Assembly: GCA_016713625.1 (NCBI GenBank)
Contig: JADJOT010000006.1
Location: 1-64,000 of the forward strand
Origin: Candidatus Accumulibacter affinis
GTDB taxonomy: Bacteria; Pseudomonadota; Gammaproteobacteria; Burkholderiales; Rhodocyclaceae
Direction of reading: 5' to 3'
DNA: 64,000 nt
Each line of letters begins with the position of its first letter. Within the stretch, counting starts at the first letter, position 1. A program made the translations under genes and the position numbers. The notes under the pieces were generated by a model. It made no database searches, was not told the origin of the DNA, and saw only the letters and a list, made by a program, of their open reading frames with translations. Shown here piece after piece: positions 55,881 through 64,000 of this stretch.

Positions 55881-58056
55881 GGTAAGTCCTCTGGCTGGCT
55901 TCGCGCGCCTGGCGCAGGGTGGTAATCCCCATCTCGGCAAGTAGCGGCAACATCTTCAGGAACACCTCGCCAGTCACCATCGCGTCACCCAGCGCTGTGT
56001 GGCGGCCAAACACCGAGACCCCCAGACGTTCGGCAATCGCTTCCAGGCGATGCGTGCTCTGGTTGGGGTGCAGGACTGCCGAGAGCAGCAAGGTGTCGAG
56101 TACCGGCTGGTCGAAACGCACGCCGCTCGGCTTTTCCTTCAACTGCAGAAAGCGCATGTCGAAAGCCGCATTGTGACCGACCAGCACGGTGTCTGCGCAG
56201 AAGGCATGGAACTGTGGCAGGACGACATCGATGGCCGGCTGTCCGACGAGCAGTTCCGGGGTGATGCCGTGGATGGCAATCGACTGCTGCGACAGCGAAC
56301 GCCGCGGGTCCACCAGTTGGTCGAAGCACTCCTGACGCAGCAGGCGACGATTGACAATCCGTGTCGCGCCAATCTGGATGATTTCGTCGCCCGCCGAAGG
56401 CTGCAGGCCGGTGGTTTCGGTATCGAAAACGGTGTAGGACAGCTCCACCAGCGGCCGGTCATCGAGCTCATGGCTGACCGCCGACCAGAGAAAGATATCG
56501 AAATCATAAAACTCGGGGCGCTCGCCCTCGGCTGCCGCGACGATCGAACGTGGCAGATCCTTCGGTGCCTCGGCCACCGGCAGCATGGTCCGGAAAAAGG
56601 CGCGATGCGAAACCCGCTCGCGCTGGAACCAGATATCGCCGTTGCAGCGCTCGACGACGTCGACGACACTGAGCGGCAAGGATTCGCCGCCGCTGCTCAT
56701 CGGATCCTGCAGCCAGCTCATCGCCGTTTCGTTGTTCATGAAAGTGCCGATCCAGGACAGGTCGAACTGCGCCAAGTGGCCGCTGCGCGTCAGCGAAAGG
56801 CGTACCTCACGGACCTCGTACTCGTCCTGCAAGCGAATGGCCAGGTAGTGCAGTGCTTGCAGCAGTCCGAAGGTGTCGACGCGCAGCCACAAGCCCTCGT
56901 CGACGTTCTCGGTCTTGACGGCCAGCGCTCGCCGCTCGTTGCTGCGTCGCTCGCCGATGCGGCGGGCAGCCACCGCCAGCAGTTCGCCACCCAGGATCTC
57001 CTCGAGCAGCCAGCGTTCGCGCAGATCGTTGGAGAAGGCCGCCGCCGCTTTCTCGAACTGCGCCGAGAGTACTCCCGCCTCGTCGCGGATCACGTGCAGA
57101 AAGCGGTCGCGCTGCTGCTGCGGCATGTCGGAGAAGTCCGAGAGCATCTCGCCGGCGGCCCGAATGCTGCCCAGAGGTCCGCGCCCGCCTTCGATCAGCG
57201 ACTGGATCAGCACATCGCGACGCGCCTGCCGCTCGTTGCTGTTGGTCACGTCTTCAAGAACGAGCACGAAACCGGTGATCGAAAGCCCGCCGACGCGGGC
57301 GTGGTGCGGACCATCACCACCAAGTACTGGCGACATGTGCGCACGCAACAGGCGGCCGGCGCGGGTCGCCGTGACGAACTGGGCCGAACCGATCAGCCTC
57401 TGGCTGTCGCCGTCGGTTCTCTCGCTACTGGCTTGCTGCAGACGTTCGAGCGCATGCGCAATCAGGGCCCGATCAAACACCGTGTAGATCGAACGCCCGA
57501 GACCAAGCAACTCGGCATTGTTGCCGTCGGCAGCGGGCGCGAGTTCCTGGCGGGCCCGCTGGTTGTACAGCAGCACCCGCCCATCGAGGTTGCAGACCAC
57601 GACGCTCTGACTCAGGTCGGCCATCAGCGCAGCCAGACGGCTGCGCTCTTCCTCAAGCGAGGCGCGGGCTTCGCGTACCCGCTCGGCGACATCGTTTTCA
57701 CGCGCTTCGCGCAGGGCGAGCAGTTGATTGGCCGCCTGGCCCAGGACCCGCAGCTCGTCGGCACCATACTCACCGAGTCGCAAACCGCTGTGCGCCAGTG
57801 CCGCGGTAAGTTCCTCGGCCATCCGCAAGGGAGGCCTGAGGTAAAGTTCGTGCAGCTGGTAGACCACCCAGCAACTCAGCGCGCAGGCGGCCATGGCCAG
57901 CACCAGCAAGGCGACGGCTCGCTCCTCAGGCGTTCTGCCGCCGCCGCTGGTATCTGCCTCGCTGGCCAGCATCAAGGCCGCGGTCGCCGCCACCACGACC
58001 AGCAGCAACAGGCAGACCGCTGCGCCTGCGAGGACGAGCTTGCGCGTCGCTTGCAC
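55861..58056 (-). CDS. Membrane PAS-sensor fused to DEDDh 3'-5' exonuclease
   Basis: 731 aa. Two N-terminal membrane segments (KLVLAGAAVCLLLLVVVAAT and VALLVLAMAACALSCWVVYQ) are followed by a coiled linker, a PAS domain (about 160-270: SVVVCNLDGRVLLYNQRARQ) and a long region shaped like a histidine-kinase dimerisation/ATPase part without clear N or G boxes. The C-terminal exonuclease domain is complete: VFDTETTGLQPSAGDEIIQI (D545, E547), CADTVLVGHNAAFDMRFLQL and the HTALGDAMVTGEVF motif III. This is a DnaQ-like nuclease tethered to a membrane sensor. It lies downstream of a receiver gene (3-bp gap) and overlaps the DUF294 gene. Confidence 0.88.
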   Translation of the reverse strand: MQATRKLVLAGAAVCLLLLVVVAATAALMLASEADTSGGGRTPEERAVALLVLAMAACALSCWVVYQLHELYLRPPLRMAEELTAALAHSGLRLGEYGADELRVLGQAANQLLALREARENDVAERVREARASLEEERSRLAALMADLSQSVVVCNLDGRVLLYNQRARQELAPAADGNNAELLGLGRSIYTVFDRALIAHALERLQQASSERTDGDSQRLIGSAQFVTATRAGRLLRAHMSPVLGGDGPHHARVGGLSITGFVLVLEDVTNSNERQARRDVLIQSLIEGGRGPLGSIRAAGEMLSDFSDMPQQQRDRFLHVIRDEAGVLSAQFEKAAAAFSNDLRERWLLEEILGGELLAVAARRIGERRSNERRALAVKTENVDEGLWLRVDTFGLLQALHYLAIRLQDEYEVREVRLSLTRSGHLAQFDLSWIGTFMNNETAMSWLQDPMSSGGESLPLSVVDVVERCNGDIWFQRERVSHRAFFRTMLPVAEAPKDLPRSIVAAAEGERPEFYDFDIFLWSAVSHELDDRPLVELSYTVFDTETTGLQPSAGDEIIQIGATRIVNRRLLRQECFDQLVDPRRSLSQQSIAIHGITPELLVGQPAIDVVLPQFHAFCADTVLVGHNAAFDMRFLQLKEKPSGVRFDQPVLDTLLLSAVLHPNQSTHRLEAIAERLGVSVFGRHTALGDAMVTGEVFLKMLPLLAEMGITTLRQAREASQRTYHARLKY

Positions 58057-58059
58057 CAG

Positions 58060-58428
58060 CTACATCCCCAGGAGCTTGCGTACTTCGGCGAGCAATTCCT
58101 TGGTCGAGAAGGGTTTGGTCATGTAGCCATCGGCACCCAGCCCGAGACCCTTGCTGACTTCCGTGTCACGGCCCTTGGCAGTCAGCATCAGGATGCGCGT
58201 GCTGCTCAGGTCCGGGTCGGCGCGCAAGGCCTGGCAGACGTCAAAGCCATTCATCTTGGGCATCATCACATCAAGCAGCACGAGATCCGGTCGCTCGGCG
58301 CGCACCTTGGCCAGCGCCTCTTCGCCATCGCTGGCGACCAGCACCGCGAAACCTTCCCGGCGCAGCAGAAACTCGATCGAGATGACAATGTTTTGTTCGT
58401 CGTCGGCAATCAGTATTTTCTTGCTCAT
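58060..58428 (-). CDS. Single-domain response regulator
   Basis: 122-aa CheY-like receiver: KKILIADDEQNIVISIEFLL (acidic pocket DDE), LVLLDVMMPKMNGFDV (phospho-acceptor Asp), ILMLTAKGRDTE (conserved Thr) and GADGYMTKPFSTKELLAEVR (conserved Lys). No output domain. The start at 58428 is the one matching the family. It lies between the symporter-kinase gene (37 bp upstream) and the PAS-exonuclease gene, so the kinase is its likely partner. Confidence 0.93.
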   Translation of the reverse strand: MSKKILIADDEQNIVISIEFLLRREGFAVLVASDGEEALAKVRAERPDLVLLDVMMPKMNGFDVCQALRADPDLSSTRILMLTAKGRDTEVSKGLGLGADGYMTKPFSTKELLAEVRKLLGM

Positions 58429-58465
58429 CAACACTCCGATCATCAATGAACCACGCCAAAATCAA

Positions 58466-61232
58466 CTACGCTTGCACGGCCTGCGCGAGAGCCTGTTCAC
58501 CCACCGGGGCAAAAGGCAAGGTGAAGCGGAAGGTCGCCCCCTCACCCGGCACGCTCTCCACCCACAGCCGGCCACCAAAGTGCTCGACGATGCGCCGGCT
58601 GATCGGTAGCCCGAGACCGGTACCGGTTGGCTTGGCGGTCATCGAGTCGCCCACTTGGCGGAACTTCTCGAAGATCAGCTGCTGGTCCTCCGGACGAATT
58701 CCCGGACCATTGTCGACGACACTGACTTCCAGCCCATCCGCCTGCCTCTGTAGGACCACACTCACGCGAGCGTTGTCCGGCGGCAGGAATTTCACCGCAT
58801 TGGACAACAGATTCAACATCACCTGGATCAGACGATCCCGATCGGCGAGAATCAACGGCAGATTATCGGGCAGATCGAGTTCGACGTGCGCCTCTTTCTC
58901 GCGGAAGAGCTGACTGGTGGCGGCAATCGACTGCTCGATGATCTCTTTCAGGTCGAGCTCGCAACCATTCCAGTCAGCCCGGCCCGATTCGATTTTCGCC
59001 AGGTCGAGAGTCTGGTTGATCAAGCGCGTCAGACGTTCCGCCTCGCTGACGATCAGCCCGAGAAAACGTACGCGATCGGGCAGATGCATCCTGGGGTCGT
59101 CGCGCAGCAATTCCGAGAAGGCGCGAATCGAGGTCAGCGGCGTCCGCAGTTCGTGCGTCACCGAGGACATGATGTCGTCCTTGACGCGGTCGAGTTCCTG
59201 CAAGCGCTCGTTGGCCTCCTGCAGTTCCAGGGTTGCCGCCGTCAGCTCGCGCGACTTGCGCTCCAGTTCGCGGCTGTAGGTACGGAGTTGCGAAGCCTCG
59301 TCGAGAATATGCATCACCTCGTCGATGCTCAACGGCTCCTCCTTGGCCACCGAGGCGACCATGACCCGCGCCGACGCACTGCCGATGGCGCCAGCCAGTA
59401 GCGATTCGGCGAATTGCACCAACTGGGCATCGGCCTCAAGCATGACGCCGCTGGTAAAGCCGCGCCGGCGGGCATAGGCCGCAAACAGCGACTGCCCACG
59501 CGCCGGACCGAGGAAACGTCCAACCAGATCCTGCAGGTCGCTGACCTTCGCACGTCCCCGCCATAAAGCCGCACCGACCGGCCCGGTATCCTTCAGTGCG
59601 TCGACAAAGACCGTCGCCTGCGTGGCCTCTGCTGCCGTTGGCGGGCGCAGCAGCGAAACGCCGACATAGGCGCCGATATTGGCGAAGAAGCTCCAGAAAA
59701 GGCAGTGGGAGATCTCATCGAAACCGCTCAGGCCGAATAACTGTTGCGGCTGCAGCAACTCGATCCCAAGCAGCCCCTGCGTCAGAAAGCCGTCCGGCAA
59801 CCATCCCGACTTGGCGAACGACGGCAACAGGAGGGTGTAGGTCCACACCAGAAAACCGGCCAGGAGACCGGCCACGGCGCCACCACGCGTGCCGCCGCGC
59901 CAGTACATGCCGCCGATCATCGCCGGGGCAAACTGGGCAACGGCCGAGAAACTGATCAGGCCGATGGCTACCAGTGCATAAGCCTCGCCGGCAAGTCGGA
60001 AATAGAGGTAGCCGAGCAGAAGGATGCCGACGATGGCGTCGCGCCGGATGCTGAGCAGCAGACCGGAAAGGTCCTTGGCTTCTTCCAGCGCCACCCGCTG
60101 GTGGCGCAGCAGCAGCGGCATCACCAGGTCGTTGCAGACCATCGTCGACAAAGCGATGGTCTCGACGATGACCATCCCGGTCGCTGCCGACAGGCCACCA
60201 ACGAAAACCAGCAGCGTCAGACTCTCGTGCCTTTGCGACATCGGCAGCGTCAGCACGAAGGTATCGGCATCGACGCCCTGGCCAGCGAAATGCAGCAATC
60301 CGCCGAGCGCGATCGGCAACACGAAAATGTTGATCAGCAACAGGTAGAGCGGAAACAGCCACGCTGCACGTTTGAGGTGTGCTTCATTGACATTCTCGAC
60401 GACCGCCACCTGGAACTGGCGCGGCAGGAACAGCACCGCCATCGCTGACAGCACCACCAGCGAGAACCAGCCGGTGTAGCCTTTGCCGGAAGGAATCGCG
60501 ATCGCCAGACGCTGCAGTTCGGGATGCGTGTTGAGATGCTCGAAGATGTCGCCGAAACCATCGTAGAGGCCGTAGGTGACGAACACGCCAACCGCCACGA
60601 AGGCGACCAGCTTGACCACCGACTCGAGCGCGATCGCCGCCACCATGCCTTCGTGACGCTCAGTGGCGTCGAGATGGCGCGTTCCGAAGACAATCAGGAA
60701 CGCTGCCAGGATCAGGGCAATGTAGAAGCTGATGTCCGCCGCCACCGACATCGTGGCGCTGCGATTGGGCATGACGATTTCCGGGTAGCTGAGCAACAGA
60801 CTGACCGAAGCTCGAGACCGCCTTGAGCTGCAGGGCGATGTAAGGAATGATGCCGACGACAGCAATGATGGTGACCAGGCCACCGAGGAGGTGACTCTTC
60901 CCATAGCGCGAAGAAATGAAGTCGGCAATCGAGGTGATGCGGTTGGCCTTGACGATGCGGATCATCTTGAGCAGCAGAAACCAGCTCAGCGCCATAACCA
61001 GGGTCGGCCCCAGGTAGACCGGCAGGAAGCCGATCCCCGACACCGCAGCACGCCCGACGCTGCCGTAGAAGGTCCAGGTGGTGCAGTAAACAGCCATCGA
61101 CAGCGCGTAGATGGTCGGATTGGCGATGATCGATCGCCCCTGATCGGCGCGTTTGTCGCCCCACCAGGCGACCGCGAACAGCAGTCCGAGGTAGAACAGG
61201 GAGACGGCGATGACGACCGGCGCTTCAAGCAT
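58466..61232 (-). pseudogene. SLC5 sodium/solute symporter-histidine kinase fusion, one frameshift
   Basis: CbrA/CrbS-type sensor of 921 codons. The first part is an SSS-family transporter of about 13 membrane helices (YCTTWTFYGSVGRAAVSGIG; SRYGKSHLLGGLVTIIAVVG; SAVAQFAPAMIGGMYWRGGT). A linker and coiled coil follow, then a full kinase: H-box SVTHELRTPLTSIRAFSELL (His near residue 693, codon 59153-59155), N-box QVMLNLLSNAVKF, G1 VVDNGPGI, G2 GTGLGLPISRRIVEHFGG. The frame breaks once at about 60815, between LQLKAVS and ASVSLLLSYPEIVM, by one extra base. All else is intact, so a sequencing error is quite possible. Relatives sense or transport small carbon compounds such as acetate or histidine. 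Confidence 0.88.
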
Positions 61233-61241
61233 CGTCGCCGC

Positions 61242-61442
61242 CTACTTGAGACGCCGTTCGATGGCCCAGGCCATCAAGGCGATCACGAAAGCCCAGGCAA
61301 AGAAAATGTAGGCATACACCAAGGGAATCTCGAAGACCTCGGTGGGCCGGTCGAAAAGCGAAAGGACCGGATAATTGAACAGCACGCAACCAATCAGGAA
61401 AGCCGCGATCAGTCGGTCACCTGCCAGTATCCTGCGATGCAT
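61242..61442 (-). CDS. Small membrane protein of symporter-kinase operon
   Basis: 66 aa, start set at 61442 (MHRRILAGDRLIAAFLIGCV). Two membrane segments: LIAAFLIGCVLFNYPVLSLF and VYAYIFFAWAFVIALMAWAI. It ends 9 bp before the symporter-kinase gene. Small two-helix proteins are often encoded next to SLC5 symporters and may be subunits or folding partners, as DUF485/DUF4212 proteins are for ActP-like transporters; its exact family is uncertain. Confidence 0.75.
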   Translation of the reverse strand: MHRRILAGDRLIAAFLIGCVLFNYPVLSLFDRPTEVFEIPLVYAYIFFAWAFVIALMAWAIERRLK

Positions 61443-61579
61443 GTCAGCCTCCCGTTCGAAAGTGATTGACACCCGCAGCCGGCAAGTTGCGTGGTGACCC
61501 TGCCGTCCGCCCGACTCCCTGCCTCGACATGTGCCGGGGATGCTGAGCGTCTGTACTGCAGTCCATTGACTACTGGCCC

Positions 61580-63013
61580 TCAATTCGTCCGGCGAAACAG
61601 GCCGCGCAATTCATCCCACATGGGGTGACGCGTCAGAATCAGCCCAAGAAGCCAGCCGATGCCTGCTGCCAAGCCGGCAAGCGCTACCTGAATTACCACG
61701 GGTTCGCCAGGGACCAGGGCGCGCAAGGTGCCCGCAGCTAGAAGTGCCGCGCCGAGGGCCACGCCAGCCGATGGAAGCACGGCCCGGGTGATCTCACCAA
61801 GCGAAACGCCTAACAAGCGGTTGGCCATGTAGAGGCCGTAAATGGAGACACTCACATCCCCGATCGCCACCCCCGCAGCCACCCCCGCCAGGCCAAAAAA
61901 ACTCACTCCTACGAGGACCGCCAGGATTTTGAGTGGCTGACAGATCGCATGCATTCGCAGTTGAGTGCCCAGCTGGCCACTGCCGACCAATACGGCCCCA
62001 GCGACATTGGTTACGGCCAGACAGGTCAGGCCAACCGACACAATCTGCAGTGGCATGACCGCTTCCAGCCACTGCCTGCCATAAAGAAAAAGGATGACGG
62101 GCTCCGCCATTGTCGCAAGACAGGCAAAGGCTGGCAGCGCGAGGATGCTCATGTAGGAAACCCCACGCAAATAGGGTGCCTTGAGGTCCTGCGCAGATCG
62201 CGACTGGCGTGCGAAATAGGAGACAGCCACCGACGACATGCTATCGACCAGGGAGCGGAGCACCATTGTTCCTACTCCAAGACCACGACTGAAATAGGCG
62301 ACAGCCTCAAAACCGAGGGCGCGTCCCGCAATCAGTTCCGGCCCTGCAAGGCCGATCTCGTAGAGCAAGGAGGTACTGCCAAGCTTGCTGCCAGCAGCAA
62401 AGACGCGTCGCCACTCCCTGATTCCCGGCAACCATGGCTGCTCGGGTCGACGGCATATCAGTGAGCCAAGCGCCGATACGATTCCTCCTGCGACAGCCGA
62501 CCAGGCCAGGCTGATGAACCCGAAACCCGCCCACGCCAGGAGAACTCCGGTCAATGCCTGGGCGAGCGCAGCCGCGATGTTGACGACGAACAACTGGCCG
62601 AATGCCATTTCCCGTGTCAGCAGCGCAACTGTCACGACACCGATAGGCAATAACAGGAAGTTGATCGCCAGCACCTGCATGGTCAACTCGACGCCCGGTT
62701 CCGCGTAAAACCAGCCCGCCCAAACCGAAAACACCGCTACCAGAAAGGCAAGGCTCAAACTACTGATCCAGACGATTGCTTGTGCACTGCGTAGGCGTTC
62801 TGTGGTCAGTTCCCGCTCTTGAACCACGTAATTCGAAACGCCCACATCACGAACGATATGCGAAAAAGAGACGATGACGGCACCGATGGAGAAAATACCA
62901 ATCTCGTGGGGCGTCAGCAGGCGCGCGATGAGCAGTGATGAGACGAACTGGATCAGCAGAGAGGCGTTGCGCTGCGCAACCGACAGCGCCAGTGATCGCT
63001 TGAAGCTACCCAT
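61580..63013 (-). CDS. Polysaccharide flippase, Wzx/MATE-like
   Basis: 477 aa, almost wholly hydrophobic, with about 12-14 membrane segments. The N-terminus SLALSVAQRNASLLIQFVSS, then LLIARLLTPHEIGIFSIGAV and RDVGVSNYVVQERELT, is typical of oligosaccharide flippases of the Wzx/RfbX and O-antigen export group. It would move lipid-linked sugar units across the inner membrane for O-antigen, capsule or exopolysaccharide. A glycosyltransferase gene lies directly upstream in the same direction, marking the edge of a polysaccharide cluster that continues outside the window. Confidence 0.9.
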   Translation of the reverse strand: MGSFKRSLALSVAQRNASLLIQFVSSLLIARLLTPHEIGIFSIGAVIVSFSHIVRDVGVSNYVVQERELTTERLRSAQAIVWISSLSLAFLVAVFSVWAGWFYAEPGVELTMQVLAINFLLLPIGVVTVALLTREMAFGQLFVVNIAAALAQALTGVLLAWAGFGFISLAWSAVAGGIVSALGSLICRRPEQPWLPGIREWRRVFAAGSKLGSTSLLYEIGLAGPELIAGRALGFEAVAYFSRGLGVGTMVLRSLVDSMSSVAVSYFARQSRSAQDLKAPYLRGVSYMSILALPAFACLATMAEPVILFLYGRQWLEAVMPLQIVSVGLTCLAVTNVAGAVLVGSGQLGTQLRMHAICQPLKILAVLVGVSFFGLAGVAAGVAIGDVSVSIYGLYMANRLLGVSLGEITRAVLPSAGVALGAALLAAGTLRALVPGEPVVIQVALAGLAAGIGWLLGLILTRHPMWDELRGLFRRTN

Positions 63014-63075
63014 GTCGTTACCGTGAATGCCGGCAGGGGTTCAAGGCTCCCGTTGCCTGCGCACGTGCGCGAGGT

Positions 63076-64000
63076 TCAGCCCTGACTACGGTCATGATCA
63101 GCTTTCAGGATGCTGGCTGCCTCGCGGGCAATATCCGACCACTCGTGACGGTCGGCAAACCTTGTCGCAGCCTTGGCGATTTCTTCGCGGTTCGCCCGGA
63201 GTACCCTGGCCATGCATTCGGTTAGCTCCTTATCCACACGTGCAGGATCGTACAGAAACATGAAGCCTTCGTTCTCCAGTTCAGCGCAGACCCCGAGGCG
63301 TGGCGCAATCATTGGCTTCCCGAATGTTGCCGCAAGGAGACCATCCCCGACGTATAAATATCTTCGTATGGCGCAACTACACAATCAATTGCCGACATCC
63401 ACTGACAGACCTCGGGGTCCGCTACATCATCAAGCCCGAGCTGGAGATCAATACGGCGATCGGACTCCGCCATCCCCTTGAGTTGTTCAACATAGTGCGG
63501 GAGCAGGCACTGTCCCTTGATCACCAGCCTTGTCTCCGCGGAGTCGAACGTTGCAAAAGACCTGATGGCGGTATGCGGCCCCTTGTAAGGACTGATTCCC
63601 CCGAAGAGAAAATAGACAAACTCATGATCCGCCAGTCCCAGTGCTTTACGCGAGTCGTCCTGCGACGGAATTTCCGGGTAGGTAGTTCGATAGTTTCCAT
63701 GCGCTATCACAAAGACACCTGATCGCCGTTTGAAAATCCTGGCGAAATCGTTCCTGGCCTTCTCGAAATTGACAAAAACGATATTGACCGAATGCACGAA
63801 CAAGAATCGGAACAGCCAGCTCTTCCAGTCTCTCTGGCGATTGTGCGGGTAAAGATTGTGAGCCGTCCATATAATCCGGTAGCCGAGCAAGCGGGCAAAC
63901 CACAGCTTGCCCAAAAATTCCGCCAGGCGCAGAAACGAGTTCTTGCCCTTTGCGTTCTCGTAATAGCCGCCAACCCAATGAAAATGGAGGTAATCAATGG
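63076..64000 (-). pseudogene. Glycosyltransferase (GT-B, family 4 type), partial and frameshifted
   Basis: The 5' end lies beyond the window edge. It reads IDYLHFHWVGGYYENAKGKN, WFARLLGYRIIWTAHNLYPH, VYFLFGGISPYKGPHTAIRS and SAIDCVVAPYEDIYTSG, all characteristic of GT-B glycosyltransferases with a C-terminal donor-binding lobe. After TSG the frame breaks in a GGGG run (about 63352). The next frame continues LLAATFGKPMIAPRLGVCAE and ends WSDIAREAASILKADHDRSQ. A single-base correction restores the gene. It probably adds a sugar to the repeat unit exported by the neighbouring flippase. Confidence 0.85.

Noticed and set aside
55999..58449. 816-codon open frame on the plus strand opposite the PAS-exonuclease and receiver genes
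   Set aside because: No recognisable domain. It mirrors genes with clear motifs on the minus strand and is an antisense artefact of high GC content. The same applies to the long plus-strand frames at 38880-40637, 37465-39024 and 46840-47982.

Overview
The window is GC-rich bacterial chromosome, most probably from a betaproteobacterium of the Rhodocyclales / 'Candidatus Accumulibacter' type. That is an inference from gene content: a phasin and a WS/DGAT-like acyltransferase for carbon storage, a symporter-kinase of the CbrA/CrbS type, DUF2760/Hsp70/DUF3731 genes, glutathione reductase, and abundant IS21, IS66 and IS1182 elements. No rRNA or other phylogenetic marker is present to prove it.

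Layout. 1-2.0 kb: a decayed group II intron on the minus strand, with domain V still visible and the reverse-transcriptase active site destroyed. 2.5-7.6 kb: an operon of DUF2760, an Hsp70-like gene and an Hsp70/DUF3731 gene, all broken by frameshifts, the last also by a deletion. 7.7-11.6 kb: small ORF, GH19 lysozyme/chitinase-like enzyme, secreted protein, frameshifted LEA/WHy lipoprotein, and two tandem beta-hydroxyacid dehydrogenase genes, one missing its 5' end. 11.7-12.4 kb: HigBA-like toxin-antitoxin locus with an eroded toxin. 12.6-19.1 kb: complete type I restriction-modification operon (hsdM-hsdS-hsdR). 19.2-22.2 kb: glutathione reductase, glutathione S-transferase, acyltransferase fragment, SRPBCC protein. 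22.2-26.5 kb: istB remnant, small cysteine-rich protein, IHF-like gene overlapping a SEC-C gene, a two-part hypothetical protein and an SDR.

26.5-35.3 kb is a mobile-element graveyard: solo IS ends, an IS21-like element with two extra upstream ORFs, an IS66-like transposase split by an IS1182 element, and a DruA-like (DUF4338) gene with an in-frame stop. 35.3-40.4 kb is a second type I methylation locus (two hsdM, an AlbA_2/ATPase gene, truncated hsdS, no hsdR), bounded by perfect 54-bp direct repeats. 40.7-46.75 kb is a 6-kb island integrated in tRNA-Ser(CGA), bounded by perfect 61-bp direct repeats. It carries a tyrosine integrase, DUF4224 protein, BRO-type protein, a toxin-antitoxin pair and a phage-protein fragment.

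46.7-64 kb is core-like: tRNA-Ser beside serS, rarA, WS/DGAT, phasin, a LysR regulator divergent from a small ORF, a hotdog thioesterase, and a five-gene minus-strand signalling cluster (small membrane protein, SLC5 symporter-histidine kinase, receiver, PAS-exonuclease fusion, CBS/DUF294 protein). The window ends with a polysaccharide flippase and a partial glycosyltransferase.

Single-base frameshifts in otherwise well-conserved genes (9.7, 60.8 and 63.3 kb) suggest some sequencing error on top of real decay. The deleted YADD motif, the deleted Hsp70 phosphate motif and the repeat-bounded hsdS truncation are better explained by real change or by misassembly.
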